DNA of 64,000 nucleotides from Demequina globuliformis (GCF_000975155.1 NZ_BBRG01000001.1:1460024-1524023); one strand, 5' to 3'; positions 16,470-25,738 are shown, counted from the first letter of the stretch. Notes: generated by a model from the sequence alone, not told the origin. Numbers and translations are program-made.

Positions 16470-18005
16470 GTGACAACCGCGCCCCCGCACTTGAGCCCCA
16501 ACGCCGCTGACCGCCTGCGTTCCGACGTGTCTGAATGGACCGTCGACGCCGTCCAGGATGTCGTGGGGGAGCGTGCCATGCGGGCCTTTGGCCGCGAGCA
16601 AGTGCTGCCCGGCCGGCTCGCTGCGCGCGCCGCGGGCGAGGATCGCGTTGCGTTGCTGAGTCGACTGTTCCTCTTTGGCGATTCCCTCACCCGCGCACAG
16701 GCGGATGCGGCCCTTCCCCAGCTGGGTGCCCAGGGTGGCATCGAAGCGGGACTCATCGCAGCATCGGGCGCCAGCGCGGACGATGAGGTGCGGGCCACGG
16801 TCGACCTGCGCCCTACGAGCGCCATGACCGAGGATGGCGAACTTGCGTGGTGGATCGCGCACGATCACGGCGAGGCCGTGACCGGACGCGCCGTTCGCGA
16901 GGACCATGTGTTGGGAGTCGGGGGCGCCTCGACCACTCTCGCCTCGATCACGATGCGTGCGCCCGTGCAGCGCACACTGGATCTGGGTACGGGGTGCGGG
17001 ATTCAGGCCCTGCACGCATCGCAGCATTCGCAGCAGGTCGTGGCGACGGACATTTCGCGCCGAGCCCTTGCCTTTGCACGGTTCAACGAGGCCCTCAACC
17101 GCCCCGACGGTGCCCCGTGGGACGTCCGGGAAGGACACCTGTTGGAGCCGGTTGCGGGGGAGCAGTTCGACCTCGTGGTCTCGAACCCACCGTTCGTCAT
17201 CAGTCCTCCCGGCACCCCGCGGTTCGAGTACCGCGATGGGGGCCTCGCGTGGGACGGCGTTGTGGGGGCGCTCGCGAGCGGCGTAGGCGCCTGCCTCAAC
17301 CCCGGCGGGGTGGCGCAGTTCTTGGGTAACTGGCTGATCCGCGACGACTGGACGGAGCGCTGGGAGCAGTGGTTGGCGGAGTCGTCAGTGCCGGTAGACG
17401 CGTGGGTGATCCAGCGCGACGTCCTGGACCCCGCCGAGTACGCGGAGACATGGCTGCGCGACGCCGGCGTGACCCGCGAGCGTGACGAGGCCCGCTTCTA
17501 TGCGGCCTACGAGGCGTACATGGCGGGCTTTGACGCGGCCGGTGCCCAGGGAATCGGGTTTGGGGCAGTGCTGCTGAGGCGGCCGATGCACGGGTCGCCC
17601 ACACTGCGGCGTCTCGAAGAGCATGAGGGCACCTTGCAGTCGCCGCTGGGCCCGCACCTGATCTCCGTACTGGCCGCGCACGATTGGCTGGCGAGCGCGA
17701 GCGACGACGATCTCCTGGGCGCCGCGTACACGGTGGCGCCTGACGTGACCAAGGAGACCTATGGCCGCCCTCTGCAGTACGAGCCAGAGCACATCCTTAT
17801 TCGTCAAGGAGGCGGGCTGGGGCGGTCCATCAAAGCAGACACCGCCCTCGCGGGCCTGGTGGGTGCGTGCGACGGGGAACTGACGGCCGGGCAGATCGCG
17901 CACGCCCTGGCGGCCCTGCTGGACGTGCCCGCGAGCGACATGGTGGCCGGCCTGGCACCCGCGCTGCGGGAACTGGTGAGGGACGGGTTCCTCCTGCCCC
18001 AGTGA
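16470..18005 (+). CDS. Class I SAM-dependent methyltransferase (PrmC/RsmC-like)
   Basis: 511 residues. A helical N-terminal domain of about 170 residues precedes a Rossmann methyltransferase domain with SAM motif I (LDLGTGCGIQALHA) and the catalytic motif SNPPFVISPP, typical of enzymes methylating a planar nitrogen on Gln, Asn or a base. A C-terminal domain of about 150 residues follows, predicted mainly helical. This three-part form is common in Actinobacteria as an annotated 'methyltransferase'; the target is unknown, with a ribosomal RNA/protein or release factor as the best guess. The GTG at 16470 is chosen from the leaderless geometry; GTG 16464 is two codons upstream. Confidence 0.85.
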   Translation: MTTAPPHLSPNAADRLRSDVSEWTVDAVQDVVGERAMRAFGREQVLPGRLAARAAGEDRVALLSRLFLFGDSLTRAQADAALPQLGAQGGIEAGLIAASGASADDEVRATVDLRPTSAMTEDGELAWWIAHDHGEAVTGRAVREDHVLGVGGASTTLASITMRAPVQRTLDLGTGCGIQALHASQHSQQVVATDISRRALAFARFNEALNRPDGAPWDVREGHLLEPVAGEQFDLVVSNPPFVISPPGTPRFEYRDGGLAWDGVVGALASGVGACLNPGGVAQFLGNWLIRDDWTERWEQWLAESSVPVDAWVIQRDVLDPAEYAETWLRDAGVTRERDEARFYAAYEAYMAGFDAAGAQGIGFGAVLLRRPMHGSPTLRRLEEHEGTLQSPLGPHLISVLAAHDWLASASDDDLLGAAYTVAPDVTKETYGRPLQYEPEHILIRQGGGLGRSIKADTALAGLVGACDGELTAGQIAHALAALLDVPASDMVAGLAPALRELVRDGFLLPQ

Positions 18006-18020
18006 GGGTGTGTGAAACCT

Positions 18021-18030
18021 CTCACGTGAG
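18021..18030. promoter_or_regulatory. Perfect palindrome between the methyltransferase and NrdG-like genes
   Basis: CTCACGTGAG, a perfect 10-bp palindrome 115 bp before the NrdG-like start, with a second CTCACG at 18037-18042. It could be an operator. No regulator is identified. Confidence 0.3.
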
Positions 18031-18144
18031 CCTTGTCTCACGCGTATTGGGACGCGGGTCCCCGCTGTGGGCGTAGACCAGGGGTTTTCATGGGGTCAGA
18101 CCCAAGAACGTGCACGCGGATCGACCGCGCCCCGGAGGTACCTC

Positions 18145-18924
18145 ATGCCCACAGCCAGCGCCCGAGCGCTCCGTGCGCTCGCCATGCCCGTCACGCGGAC
18201 CTTCGTGCCCGACGACACCACGCATCCCGACGGTGACGCGCCCTCGTTGGAAGTCGCTGAGTTTGTCCCCTTCTCCACCGCGGACTGGCCGGGACACATT
18301 GTCGCCACGGTGTACCTGCAGGGGTGCTCATGGCGCTGCACGTACTGCTACAACCCAGGATGGCAGGCGCCCCGCTCGGACTCCCTGTGGAAGTGGGCGG
18401 ACGTAGCCGCGTGGATGCGCGAACGCCAAGGAGTGCTGCACGGACTGGTGTTCTCCGGAGGCGAGCCCACGCGCCATGCCGCCCTCGCGCAGGCCCTCAG
18501 CCAGGCCCGCGGCCTAGGGTTCGCGACCGCTCTTCACACGGCGGGCCCGTATCCCGCACGGCTGGAGAAGGTGCTTCCCCTGCTGGATTGGGTGGCCATC
18601 GACATCAAAGGCACGCCTGCGGACTATGCCGCCATCACCGGCGTGCCCATGGCGGGCGAGGCCGCGTGGCGCTCGCTTGAGCTCCTTCAGAATTCCGGCG
18701 TGGACTATGAGGTGCGCATCACAGTGGACCCCACCGTCCACACGCGGGAGGGCATCCTCGACCTCGTGGGCACGCTCACCGCGCGCGGAATGACGCGGGT
18801 GGTGATTCAAGAGGCACGCGCCGCACTCGCCAACCCGCACTACGCGGAAGAGCTGGGAGAACGCGGCCTCACCGACGTGCTGACCCACGGCGATCTGCAC
18901 CGCCTGCACGTCAGAACGGTGTGA
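18145..18924 (+). CDS. Radical SAM protein, anaerobic ribonucleotide-reductase-activating (NrdG-like)
   Basis: 259 residues. The iron-sulfur motif is CSWRCTYC (CxxxCxxC) within LQGCSWRCTYCYNPGW, followed by the SAM-binding GGEP motif (FSGGEPT) and a later VDPTVHT strand. NrdG-type enzymes use a 4Fe-4S cluster to make the glycyl radical on class III ribonucleotide reductase. No nrdD lies within the window, so this is either an orphan activase or acts on another glycyl-radical enzyme. ATG 18145 chosen for its GGAGGTACCTC ribosome site; an in-frame GTG upstream lacks one. Confidence 0.82.
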   Translation: MPTASARALRALAMPVTRTFVPDDTTHPDGDAPSLEVAEFVPFSTADWPGHIVATVYLQGCSWRCTYCYNPGWQAPRSDSLWKWADVAAWMRERQGVLHGLVFSGGEPTRHAALAQALSQARGLGFATALHTAGPYPARLEKVLPLLDWVAIDIKGTPADYAAITGVPMAGEAAWRSLELLQNSGVDYEVRITVDPTVHTREGILDLVGTLTARGMTRVVIQEARAALANPHYAEELGERGLTDVLTHGDLHRLHVRTV

Positions 18925-18929
18925 GCGAA

Positions 18930-19748
18930 CTACGGTGCGCCCAACGCCTCGACAATGACCTCCCATTCGCCGGGGCGTGCCACCAAGAACGGCCGGCCGG
19001 GCAGACCCGGCCGGTAGGTAGCGCCGTCATTGATGTAACGGACCTCGAAGCCGGCGGCAGTGCAGATCGCGGCACCGGGAGCGTGGTCCCAGGGCTTGGC
19101 GCGCGAATACACCAAGAAGTCGACGTCGCCGGTGAGCAGGTCCCAGTAGTCCCAGCCCGCACACATGCGCGGGGTCGTGTGCCCGCCCAGACCGGGCAGC
19201 ATCGCCTCGACGCGTTCCTTCAGTTCCGGCGGGGTGAACCGTGTGACGACCATGCCGCGCAGCTTGTTCAGGGGCCGCACCGGACCCGTGGGAGCGCTCA
19301 GCGCGCGGGTGTGGCCCGCACGGCTGGTGACCTGCGCGCCGCCGCCTACCACGCCATCAATCAGATCGCCCGTCTCCGGTTGCAGAATCCACCCCGCGTG
19401 CGTGTCGCCCTCCACCACGTGAGCCACCATCACCGCATAGTCCGCGCGGCCGTGGGCAAAGTTCCAGGTGCCGTCCACGGGGTCGACCGTCCATGCCGCA
19501 TCGGCTTCACCCAGAACGTCCGGAAGCGTGGGGTCCTCAGCCGTCGCCTCTTCACCCACCACGGGAATGTCCTCGATCTCACGAAGCAAGGGCGTGAGCG
19601 CGTGCTCGGCCTCGATATCCGCGATCGTCACCAGGTCCCCTGGACCGTCCTTCTCCGACACTTGGCCCTCCGACAAGGCGCGGAATCGAGGGCGGATGTA
19701 CTCGTCGGCAATGCGGCGCATGAGCGGGGATACGGCGTCAGAAGTCAC
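18930..19748 (-). CDS. Inositol monophosphatase family protein (HisN-like)
   Basis: 272 residues with the metal-dependent phosphatase motifs of the IMPase superfamily: EE in VVGEEAT, the double-Asp signature VDPVDGTWNFAHG, and PWDHAPG near the C-terminus. In Actinobacteria such proteins include histidinol-phosphate phosphatase (HisN), inositol phosphatases and CysQ-like enzymes; the WNF variant favours no single one. GTG start at 19748. Convergent with the NrdG-like gene, with 5 bp between stops. Confidence 0.88.
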   Translation of the reverse strand: MTSDAVSPLMRRIADEYIRPRFRALSEGQVSEKDGPGDLVTIADIEAEHALTPLLREIEDIPVVGEEATAEDPTLPDVLGEADAAWTVDPVDGTWNFAHGRADYAVMVAHVVEGDTHAGWILQPETGDLIDGVVGGGAQVTSRAGHTRALSAPTGPVRPLNKLRGMVVTRFTPPELKERVEAMLPGLGGHTTPRMCAGWDYWDLLTGDVDFLVYSRAKPWDHAPGAAICTAAGFEVRYINDGATYRPGLPGRPFLVARPGEWEVIVEALGAP

Positions 19749-19935
19749 CCGCCCATCGTGGCACGCTTGGCTGGCCGGCGGGTAAACACCCGCGCCTACA
19801 ACAATGGACCCGGCCTACGGCCGGCGCCGACATCCCGATGGACACCGCCGTGCACCTATGTATTCTGTGAGCGTCTCGGCCCAACCAATCCGGCAGGCCG
19901 CATCCCCTCACTTGACCCGAAGGTAGGACTTCCAT

Positions 19936-22602
19936 ATGGCCCACAAGCTCGTCATCGTCGAGTCGCCCACCAAGGCAGGCACGATCGGCGGCTACCTGGG
20001 GGACGAGTATGAGGTCGTGTCCTCTGTGGGACACATCCGCGACATCCCCGAACCCCGGGACATGCCTGCCGAGGTCAAGAAGGGGCCGTTTGGCAAGTAC
20101 GGCGTGGACGTCGACAACGACTTCGAGGCCTACTACCAAGTCTCGCCGCGCGCCAAGAAGACGGTCGCTGACATTAAGCGCAAGCTCAAGGACGCCGACG
20201 AGCTCTACCTGGCAACAGATGAAGACCGCGAGGGAGAGGCCATCGCGTGGCACTTGCTTGAGGTTCTCAAGCCCAAGGTGCCCGTGAAGCGCCTGGCTTT
20301 CCACGAGATCACCCGCGAGGGCATTGACCGCGCATTGGCATCGCCGCGCGAGGTCGACATGGAGATGGTGGAGGCGCAAGAGACCCGCCGTGTTCTGGAC
20401 CGCCTGTACGGCTGGGACATGTCGGACGTGATGCGTCGCAAGGTGGGCCAGGGGTCCTCTGCCGGGCGCGTTCAGTCGGTCGCGCTGCGCCTGGTCGTGG
20501 ACCGCGAGCGCGAGCGTATGGCCTTCCAGGTCGCGGAGTACTGGGACCTCACGGCCCGCTTCGCCGCCGTGACGGGGGCCGATGCCGGCGTGGGTTTCGT
20601 GGCTCGCCTCGCCAAGGTCGACGGCAAACGCGTCGCAACCGGTAAGGACTTCGACGACCGCGGCGTGATGACGAACGCCAAGGCGCACCACGTGACGGCC
20701 GCTGAGGCCGGCGCGCTGGCCTCGGGGCTCGCTCACGCCGACTTCTCCGTGGTCGACGTCACCTCCAAGCCGTACAAGAAGCGCCCAGCTGCGCCGTTCA
20801 TCACGTCTTCCCTCATTCAGGAGGCCTCGCGCAAGTTGGGTCTTGGCGCGCGTCAGGCCATGGGTGTGGCGCAGGCGCTGTACCAGCAGGGTTTCATCAC
20901 CTATATGCGTTCGGACTCGCCCGCGCTGTCCGCTGAGGCCACCAAGGCTGCGCGTTCGCAGGCGATCGAACTCTTCGGCTCTGATGCCGTCCCGACCTCG
21001 CCGCGCGTGTATGCGTCGGGCGACTCCAACGCCCAAGAGGCGCACGAGGCGATCCGCCCTGCGGGAGACCGCTTCCGCACGCCGGAGTCGCTGCGCAGTC
21101 AACTGCGCGGTGACGAGTTCCGTATGTACGAGATGATCTGGAAGCGCACCTTGGCTTCACAGATGGCCGATGCCGTGGGCACCACCTCCACGATCACGGT
21201 GGGCGCTACCTCCTCCGCTGGGCACGCCGTTGAGTTCTCGAAGTCCGGCACGATCCTGACGTCGCCGGGATTCCGCGCGCTGTACATCGAGTCCACCGAC
21301 AAGTCGCGGTACGAGGACGAGGACGGCAAGCAGCCCTCTGACGGCGACGCGCGCCTGCCTCAGGTCGCCACAGGGGACGCCATGGAGGCCTCCGACCTTG
21401 AACCGCTGATCCACGCGACCAACCCCCCGCCGCGGTTCACCCAGGGCTCCATGATTAAGGAGCTCGAGGACCGCAAGCTCGGCCGCCCGTCCACCTACGC
21501 GGCCACGGTAGACGTCATCATTGACCGCGGCTACGTGAATGTGGATAAGAAGGTGCTGGTCCCCACCTGGCTGGCGTTCAACATCATCACCTTGCTTGAG
21601 CAGCACTTCCCCACGCTCGTGGACTACGGATTTACCGCGGACATGGAGGCGGGCCTGGACCGTATTGCCGCCGGCGAGCGGTCAATGCGGGACTGGCTGC
21701 ACGAGTTCTACTTTGGCGGAGCCGACGCGCCTCAACAGGGGTTGCGAGAACTTCTCGACAACATGGGCGAGATCAACGCCCGCGCCGTGAACACCTTTGA
21801 GATTGGCAACGGCATCACCGCCCACAACGGCCGGTATGGCCCCTTCGTGGAGCGGGTGGTAGATGACGAGAAGCAGACGGCATCGATCCCGGATGAGCTG
21901 GCGCCGGGCGACCTCACCGTTGCCAAGGCCGAGGAACTGTTCGCGAACCAGGGAGGCGACGAGCGCGTCCTGGGCGAGCACCCCACGCTCGGCACCACGA
22001 TCGTCGCGAAGGCCGGTCGCTTTGGTCCCTACGTGACGGAACAGTTGCCGGAGGACGCGAAGGGTAAGCCCAAGACAGCGTCGCTGTTCAAGTCGATGTC
22101 GCTGGAGACCGTGACTCTTGACGACGCGGTGAGGCTCATGTCGCTGCCGCGTGTGGTGGGAGAGGACCCGGAGTCGGGTGAGGCCATTACCGCGCAGAAC
22201 GGTCGTTATGGCCCGTACCTGAAGAAGGGCACGGACTCGCGCACCATCGAGTCCGAGGAGCAGCTGCTGTCCATCACGCTGGACGAGGCGCTGGCCATTT
22301 ACGCGCAGCCCAAGCGTGGGCGCGGACGCACGGCGGCACCGCCGCTGAAGGAGTTTGGCGCGGACCCGGTGTCCGGCAAGCCCGTGGTGGTCAAGGACGG
22401 CCGCTTTGGCCCGTACGTCACCGACGGCGAGGTCAATGCGACCATCCCGAAGGCGGAGAACGTCGAGGCGCTGACGGAGGAGCGTGCCTTCGAGCTCATC
22501 GCGGACAAGCGAGCCAAGGGTCCGGCGAAGAAGCGCTCGACGGCCCGCAAACCCGCCGCGAAGAAGACCGCCAAGAAGGCCGCGCCCAAGAAGAAGTCCT
22601 AG
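19936..22602 (+). CDS. topA: DNA topoisomerase I (type IA)
   Basis: 888 residues. The TOPRIM domain (about 1-130) has VIVESPTKA and the acidic cluster TDEDREGEAIAW. The core contains SAGRVQSVALRL and the active-site Tyr323 in GFITYMRSDSP. The C-terminal part has four repeated modules of the form NGRYGPY/DGRFGPYV, as in actinobacterial TopA, and no Cys4 zinc fingers. A Lys/Ala tail (KKTAKKAAPKKKS) ends the protein, typical of mycobacterial-type enzymes where it helps processivity. It relaxes negative supercoils. The upstream region (19749-19935) holds a palindrome CCGGCCTACGGCCGG and a possible -10 TATTCT near 19861. Confidence 0.97.
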   Translation: MAHKLVIVESPTKAGTIGGYLGDEYEVVSSVGHIRDIPEPRDMPAEVKKGPFGKYGVDVDNDFEAYYQVSPRAKKTVADIKRKLKDADELYLATDEDREGEAIAWHLLEVLKPKVPVKRLAFHEITREGIDRALASPREVDMEMVEAQETRRVLDRLYGWDMSDVMRRKVGQGSSAGRVQSVALRLVVDRERERMAFQVAEYWDLTARFAAVTGADAGVGFVARLAKVDGKRVATGKDFDDRGVMTNAKAHHVTAAEAGALASGLAHADFSVVDVTSKPYKKRPAAPFITSSLIQEASRKLGLGARQAMGVAQALYQQGFITYMRSDSPALSAEATKAARSQAIELFGSDAVPTSPRVYASGDSNAQEAHEAIRPAGDRFRTPESLRSQLRGDEFRMYEMIWKRTLASQMADAVGTTSTITVGATSSAGHAVEFSKSGTILTSPGFRALYIESTDKSRYEDEDGKQPSDGDARLPQVATGDAMEASDLEPLIHATNPPPRFTQGSMIKELEDRKLGRPSTYAATVDVIIDRGYVNVDKKVLVPTWLAFNIITLLEQHFPTLVDYGFTADMEAGLDRIAAGERSMRDWLHEFYFGGADAPQQGLRELLDNMGEINARAVNTFEIGNGITAHNGRYGPFVERVVDDEKQTASIPDELAPGDLTVAKAEELFANQGGDERVLGEHPTLGTTIVAKAGRFGPYVTEQLPEDAKGKPKTASLFKSMSLETVTLDDAVRLMSLPRVVGEDPESGEAITAQNGRYGPYLKKGTDSRTIESEEQLLSITLDEALAIYAQPKRGRGRTAAPPLKEFGADPVSGKPVVVKDGRFGPYVTDGEVNATIPKAENVEALTEERAFELIADKRAKGPAKKRSTARKPAAKKTAKKAAPKKKS

Positions 22603-22638
22603 GACCACCCCCACCCCAGCGGTGGGAGTATCCGTCTT

Positions 22639-23226
22639 ATGGGTATGAGCAGCACGCCGCAGGGAGCCGGACAAGGCCATGGCGTGCCTTCACGGCGCGC
22701 CTCTCACGACGAGGTTGTCGCCGAGGTACTCAGGGAAGCTGGTGCGCGACTGGCCTCATACGGCTGGATTCTTACCGGTTCCGAGCATGCGGGCGAGGAA
22801 CTGGTGCAAGCGGCGATCGTGAAGACGTTTGTCCGCAAGCGCCGCCTGACCGATGTCCGTGCCGCAGAGGCGTACGTGCGCGCGGCCATGCGAACTGTCC
22901 ACGTTGACGGCCTGCGGCGGCATTCCACGTGGGGACGCGTGAAATCGCGGGTGGTGCCCACGCAGGTCCTGGCCGACCCCGCTGAGGACATTGGCGCCAA
23001 AGACGAGGTGTCGCGTGCACTGGCGACACTCGCACCGCGCGTGCGCACCGCGATCGCGTTGCGCTACTACGACGACCTGACCGTCGAGGATGTGGCGCAG
23101 GCCATGGGTCTATCCGCCGGGACCGTGAAGAAGTACCTCGCTGATGGTCGTGCCGCGCTGGCGCCCCTGCTTGGGGTGGCAGACGATGAGCCCGAGTCCG
23201 TGCCCGTGAAGGGAGCGAAGCGATGA
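22639..23226 (+). CDS. SigE-like ECF RNA polymerase sigma factor
   Basis: 195 residues: a 25-residue leader, sigma region 2 (about 28-95, with GSEHAGEELVQAAIVKTFVRKRR and a basic Arg-rich 2.4 end), and region 4 (about 125-178, YDDLTVEDVAQAMGLSAGTVKKYL). Full helix-turn-helix retained. Its stop overlaps the ATG of the membrane protein downstream by 4 bp. Begins 36 bp after topA, with a small hairpin (CCCACC/GGTGGG) between. No ribosome site is visible; a second ATG lies at 22645. Confidence 0.88.
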   Translation: MGMSSTPQGAGQGHGVPSRRASHDEVVAEVLREAGARLASYGWILTGSEHAGEELVQAAIVKTFVRKRRLTDVRAAEAYVRAAMRTVHVDGLRRHSTWGRVKSRVVPTQVLADPAEDIGAKDEVSRALATLAPRVRTAIALRYYDDLTVEDVAQAMGLSAGTVKKYLADGRAALAPLLGVADDEPESVPVKGAKR

Positions 23227-24683
23227 ACGACATGTTCGATGGCCTGCACCGCAGTGCCGCGCGCCACGGAGAGACGATGGCCGCGCGGATGGATCCCGAC
23301 GCGGTGGCCGAGCGCACGCACGACGCCATTGCTGCTGGACGCCGCCGCCGCACCCAGGGACACGCGGCGCTCGCGATCGCCGCGGTCGGCCTGGTCGGCG
23401 CAGGTGTGTGGGCGGTCCAGCCGCACCACCCAGAGCCGGCCGACGAGCTTGTGGACGCCCGTGTTGGCACGGTGGACGTTGTTCCCGGGGACTTCGGGGA
23501 CATGGGCTGCTTCCGCGATGGTGCGCCCGCCTATGTGCCCTGGACGGAACCCGGCGTGACGATCGCCTCCGAGGACGTCCTGCGTTTGGGTCTCCAGGTG
23601 GAAGCGACCTTCTACCGATGGGGCGAAGGGGACAACGTCGAAGCCTTCGACCCCGGTCCTCACTTCGACGCTTCCCGGTCGGCACATGGCGACGTCGATC
23701 CTGTCGGGTGGGGTGCTCAGTTCACGGTGTCGTGGGAAGGTGATGCCCCCTACACGGTGGAGGCGGCGGCGTTTCTGGTGTCGGAAGGGCGGGTGGTGAG
23801 CGACTTCTACGCGTGGGATTCGCCCATCGTGGGGGATGTCGCCCCGCAGGACTGGAAGGGATACGCGGCGCCGTCGAACACGACGACCACGTACGTGGGT
23901 GCGGATGTCAACACCGCCAATTGTTTGCGCGGCGATGGCGATGATCCCGTGGGGCTGGTGCCGGCGGAGCAGGCCGTCGTGCACACCTTGGTGCAGGTCC
24001 AAGACGAAGCGGGCGTGCCGTTGGCCACCTATGTCGACGCCAATGGCATCGACGGACTTACGGTCTCCTACCCTGATGCCGTCGAGGCTGGACTCGGGGT
24101 CGACATTGAGCCGGTGACGGACGACGAGGTTGTGGCCGAGCGCGCGCGGCGTGCGGACATCGGCCCCACCGCTCCAGCTGAGGTGGCGCTCGCGGAAGCG
24201 CTGGCGAGCGACGGGCAACCGTTGGAGCAGGCCGGCGCGGGCCTGTCGGGGCCGTCTAAGTGCGGCGTGCCCGTCGCGGAGCCGGTGGCTCAGGCAGTGC
24301 TGCCTGTCGATGTTGACGTGCCACCGGCCCCAGCGACAGTGTCGCTGTCGGAACTGCACGCTGATCCGGCAGCCGCTGCTGAAGTAACCGAGCCCACATT
24401 CGGCACACCCGGCGTGCTGCACTTTATTGATCAGGATGGCGATCAGGTGGGTCACATGCCCGCCACCTTTGGCCCAGATGGGGACGCGTGGGTCATTGAC
24501 GTGACTCCCGCCCTGTGCGCCGAGGTCCAGGGAATCGTTCCCGGGACGTACACCGTGGTCGCGGAGGTAGGCGAGGTCGCCAGTGTGATTGGCCAGCAGA
24601 CCTGGAACACCTTCTGGGAGATCAATCACGCGGACCCCGTGGCGTGGGCCGTGATCGGCACCACCGTGGTGGAAGACGAGTGA
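23223..24683 (+). CDS. Single-pass membrane protein with large ectodomain, sigma-factor partner
   Basis: 486 residues. A cytoplasmic N-terminus of about 44 residues ending GRRRRTQG, one membrane helix (about 47-66), and a large acidic ectodomain. It shares clear blocks with the protein at 25735: APAYVPWTEPGVTIASEDV after a lone Cys, SWEGDAPYTVEAAAFLVS, and LVQVQDEAGVPLATYVDANG. Four ectodomain cysteines could form disulfides. Encoded directly after, and overlapping, a sigma factor. Membrane anti-sigma factor or sensor is the natural inference, but no known anti-sigma fold was recognised. Function unknown. Confidence 0.78.
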   Translation: MNDMFDGLHRSAARHGETMAARMDPDAVAERTHDAIAAGRRRRTQGHAALAIAAVGLVGAGVWAVQPHHPEPADELVDARVGTVDVVPGDFGDMGCFRDGAPAYVPWTEPGVTIASEDVLRLGLQVEATFYRWGEGDNVEAFDPGPHFDASRSAHGDVDPVGWGAQFTVSWEGDAPYTVEAAAFLVSEGRVVSDFYAWDSPIVGDVAPQDWKGYAAPSNTTTTYVGADVNTANCLRGDGDDPVGLVPAEQAVVHTLVQVQDEAGVPLATYVDANGIDGLTVSYPDAVEAGLGVDIEPVTDDEVVAERARRADIGPTAPAEVALAEALASDGQPLEQAGAGLSGPSKCGVPVAEPVAQAVLPVDVDVPPAPATVSLSELHADPAAAAEVTEPTFGTPGVLHFIDQDGDQVGHMPATFGPDGDAWVIDVTPALCAEVQGIVPGTYTVVAEVGEVASVIGQQTWNTFWEINHADPVAWAVIGTTVVEDE

Positions 24684-24760
24684 GGTCCGTCACCCCCCGG
24701 TAGATTTTCGGCACGCGGGGTCCGTAGGATGCGACGCAACGCCCTCCCAGTGGCACTTTT

Positions 24761-24811
24761 TGGCTGTTATGCCCTCGCTCACCAGCCAAATGGAGCCATC
24801 TGGTTGTTATG
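24761..24811 (+). promoter_or_regulatory. Direct repeats and imperfect palindrome upstream of the degenerate sigma gene
   Basis: TGGYTGTTATG occurs at 24761-24771 and 24801-24811, exactly 40 bp apart. Between them lies an imperfect palindrome, CAAATGG-AG-CCATCTG. This stretch is AT-richer than its surroundings. TGTTAT could act as -10 boxes, or the repeats could be activator sites for the sigma/ectodomain pair at 24851-27288. Inference only. Confidence 0.35.
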
Positions 24812-24850
24812 GGGGCGTAAAACAGCGAAATCTTGCCACCAGGGGGATCC

Positions 24851-25738
24851 ATGGGTGACCGGACGCACCTCATCGAGGAGGTGCTCGCCGAGTCAGGCGC
24901 GCGGCTGGGCGCTTACGGGTGGCTCCTCGCCGGCTCCGAGTCCGCCGCCGCGGACCTTGTTCAGTCAGCAATGGTCGAGGCGCTCAGCCGGGCGCGCCGC
25001 CCGCGCGATGCCGAGGCGACCGAGGATGCCGTCCGTGCGCAGATGCGGCGCCTCGCCGCGCGTGACGCCAAGCGGGCACAACGTGGCCGCGACCATGAAG
25101 AGCTTGGCGAGGCCGCGGCCGCGATACCCGCGGACCGGGCCTCATTGGCGGCAGGTGAGCCGGGTCGGGAAAGCGACTCTGCTGGGGCCGATGCCGTGGA
25201 CCTGTCCGCATGGGAGTACCGGCCACACCAAGAGGCCAGTCCCGCGCCCGCGTCCACAGCGAGCGGGGCGGGCGCGGACGACGTGTCCGGGCCAGCGCTG
25301 ACGTACGACGCGTCGCTGTGGGAACCGCCGGCTCCGGGGCAGGGGTCCGATGCCGTCAAGGGCGGCAGTGGCGAGGAGCCGCAGGCGGCACCTGAGGATG
25401 ACCGCCACGACGTTCGCGAAGGAGACGACGCCGTGCTGGCGGACCTCGACGGGTCGGTTCCAGAGCTCCGCGACGAGCAGGGTCGCCACGCGGACGCCCC
25501 CGGCGCCGTCGCCCTCGCACGAGCCCTGAGTGGCCTCGAGCCCCGCGTACGGGTGGCAGTGGTGATGGCAGAGATTGACCACTTGGAGACCGAGCAGATC
25601 GCGCGGGCTATGCGACTACCCGCGCACGCCGTCGAGGCGGATGTGGCGTTTGGCCGGTCAGAGTTGGCGCGCGCGCTCGGCATCGCCCATGCGCACCACG
25701 CCGAGCACGTGGACCTGGTGCCTGGAGGTGCGAGGTGA
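24851..25738 (+). CDS. Divergent ECF sigma-factor-like protein with long linker
   Basis: 295 residues, about 100 longer than its paralogue at 22639. Region 2 is recognisable (GAYGWLLAGSESAAADLVQSA). About 120 residues of low-complexity Ala/Gly/Pro/Asp sequence (about 95-215) separate it from region 4. In region 4 the usual recognition helix (SAGTVKKYL in the paralogue) has become PAHAVEADV, losing the basic contacts. Promoter recognition is therefore doubtful; it may be a decayed or repurposed sigma factor, for example one binding core polymerase or an anti-sigma factor only. ATG 24851 chosen for the AGGGGGATCC ribosome site. Coupled by GTGA to the next gene. Confidence 0.75.
   Translation: MGDRTHLIEEVLAESGARLGAYGWLLAGSESAAADLVQSAMVEALSRARRPRDAEATEDAVRAQMRRLAARDAKRAQRGRDHEELGEAAAAIPADRASLAAGEPGRESDSAGADAVDLSAWEYRPHQEASPAPASTASGAGADDVSGPALTYDASLWEPPAPGQGSDAVKGGSGEEPQAAPEDDRHDVREGDDAVLADLDGSVPELRDEQGRHADAPGAVALARALSGLEPRVRVAVVMAEIDHLETEQIARAMRLPAHAVEADVAFGRSELARALGIAHAHHAEHVDLVPGGAR

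Noticed and set aside
19738-21102. Long open frame on the minus strand (454 codons)
   Set aside because: Antisense to topA, which is certain.
23067-24629. Long open frame on the minus strand (520 codons)
   Set aside because: Antisense to the sigma-factor and ectodomain genes, which are supported by overlap coupling and family motifs.
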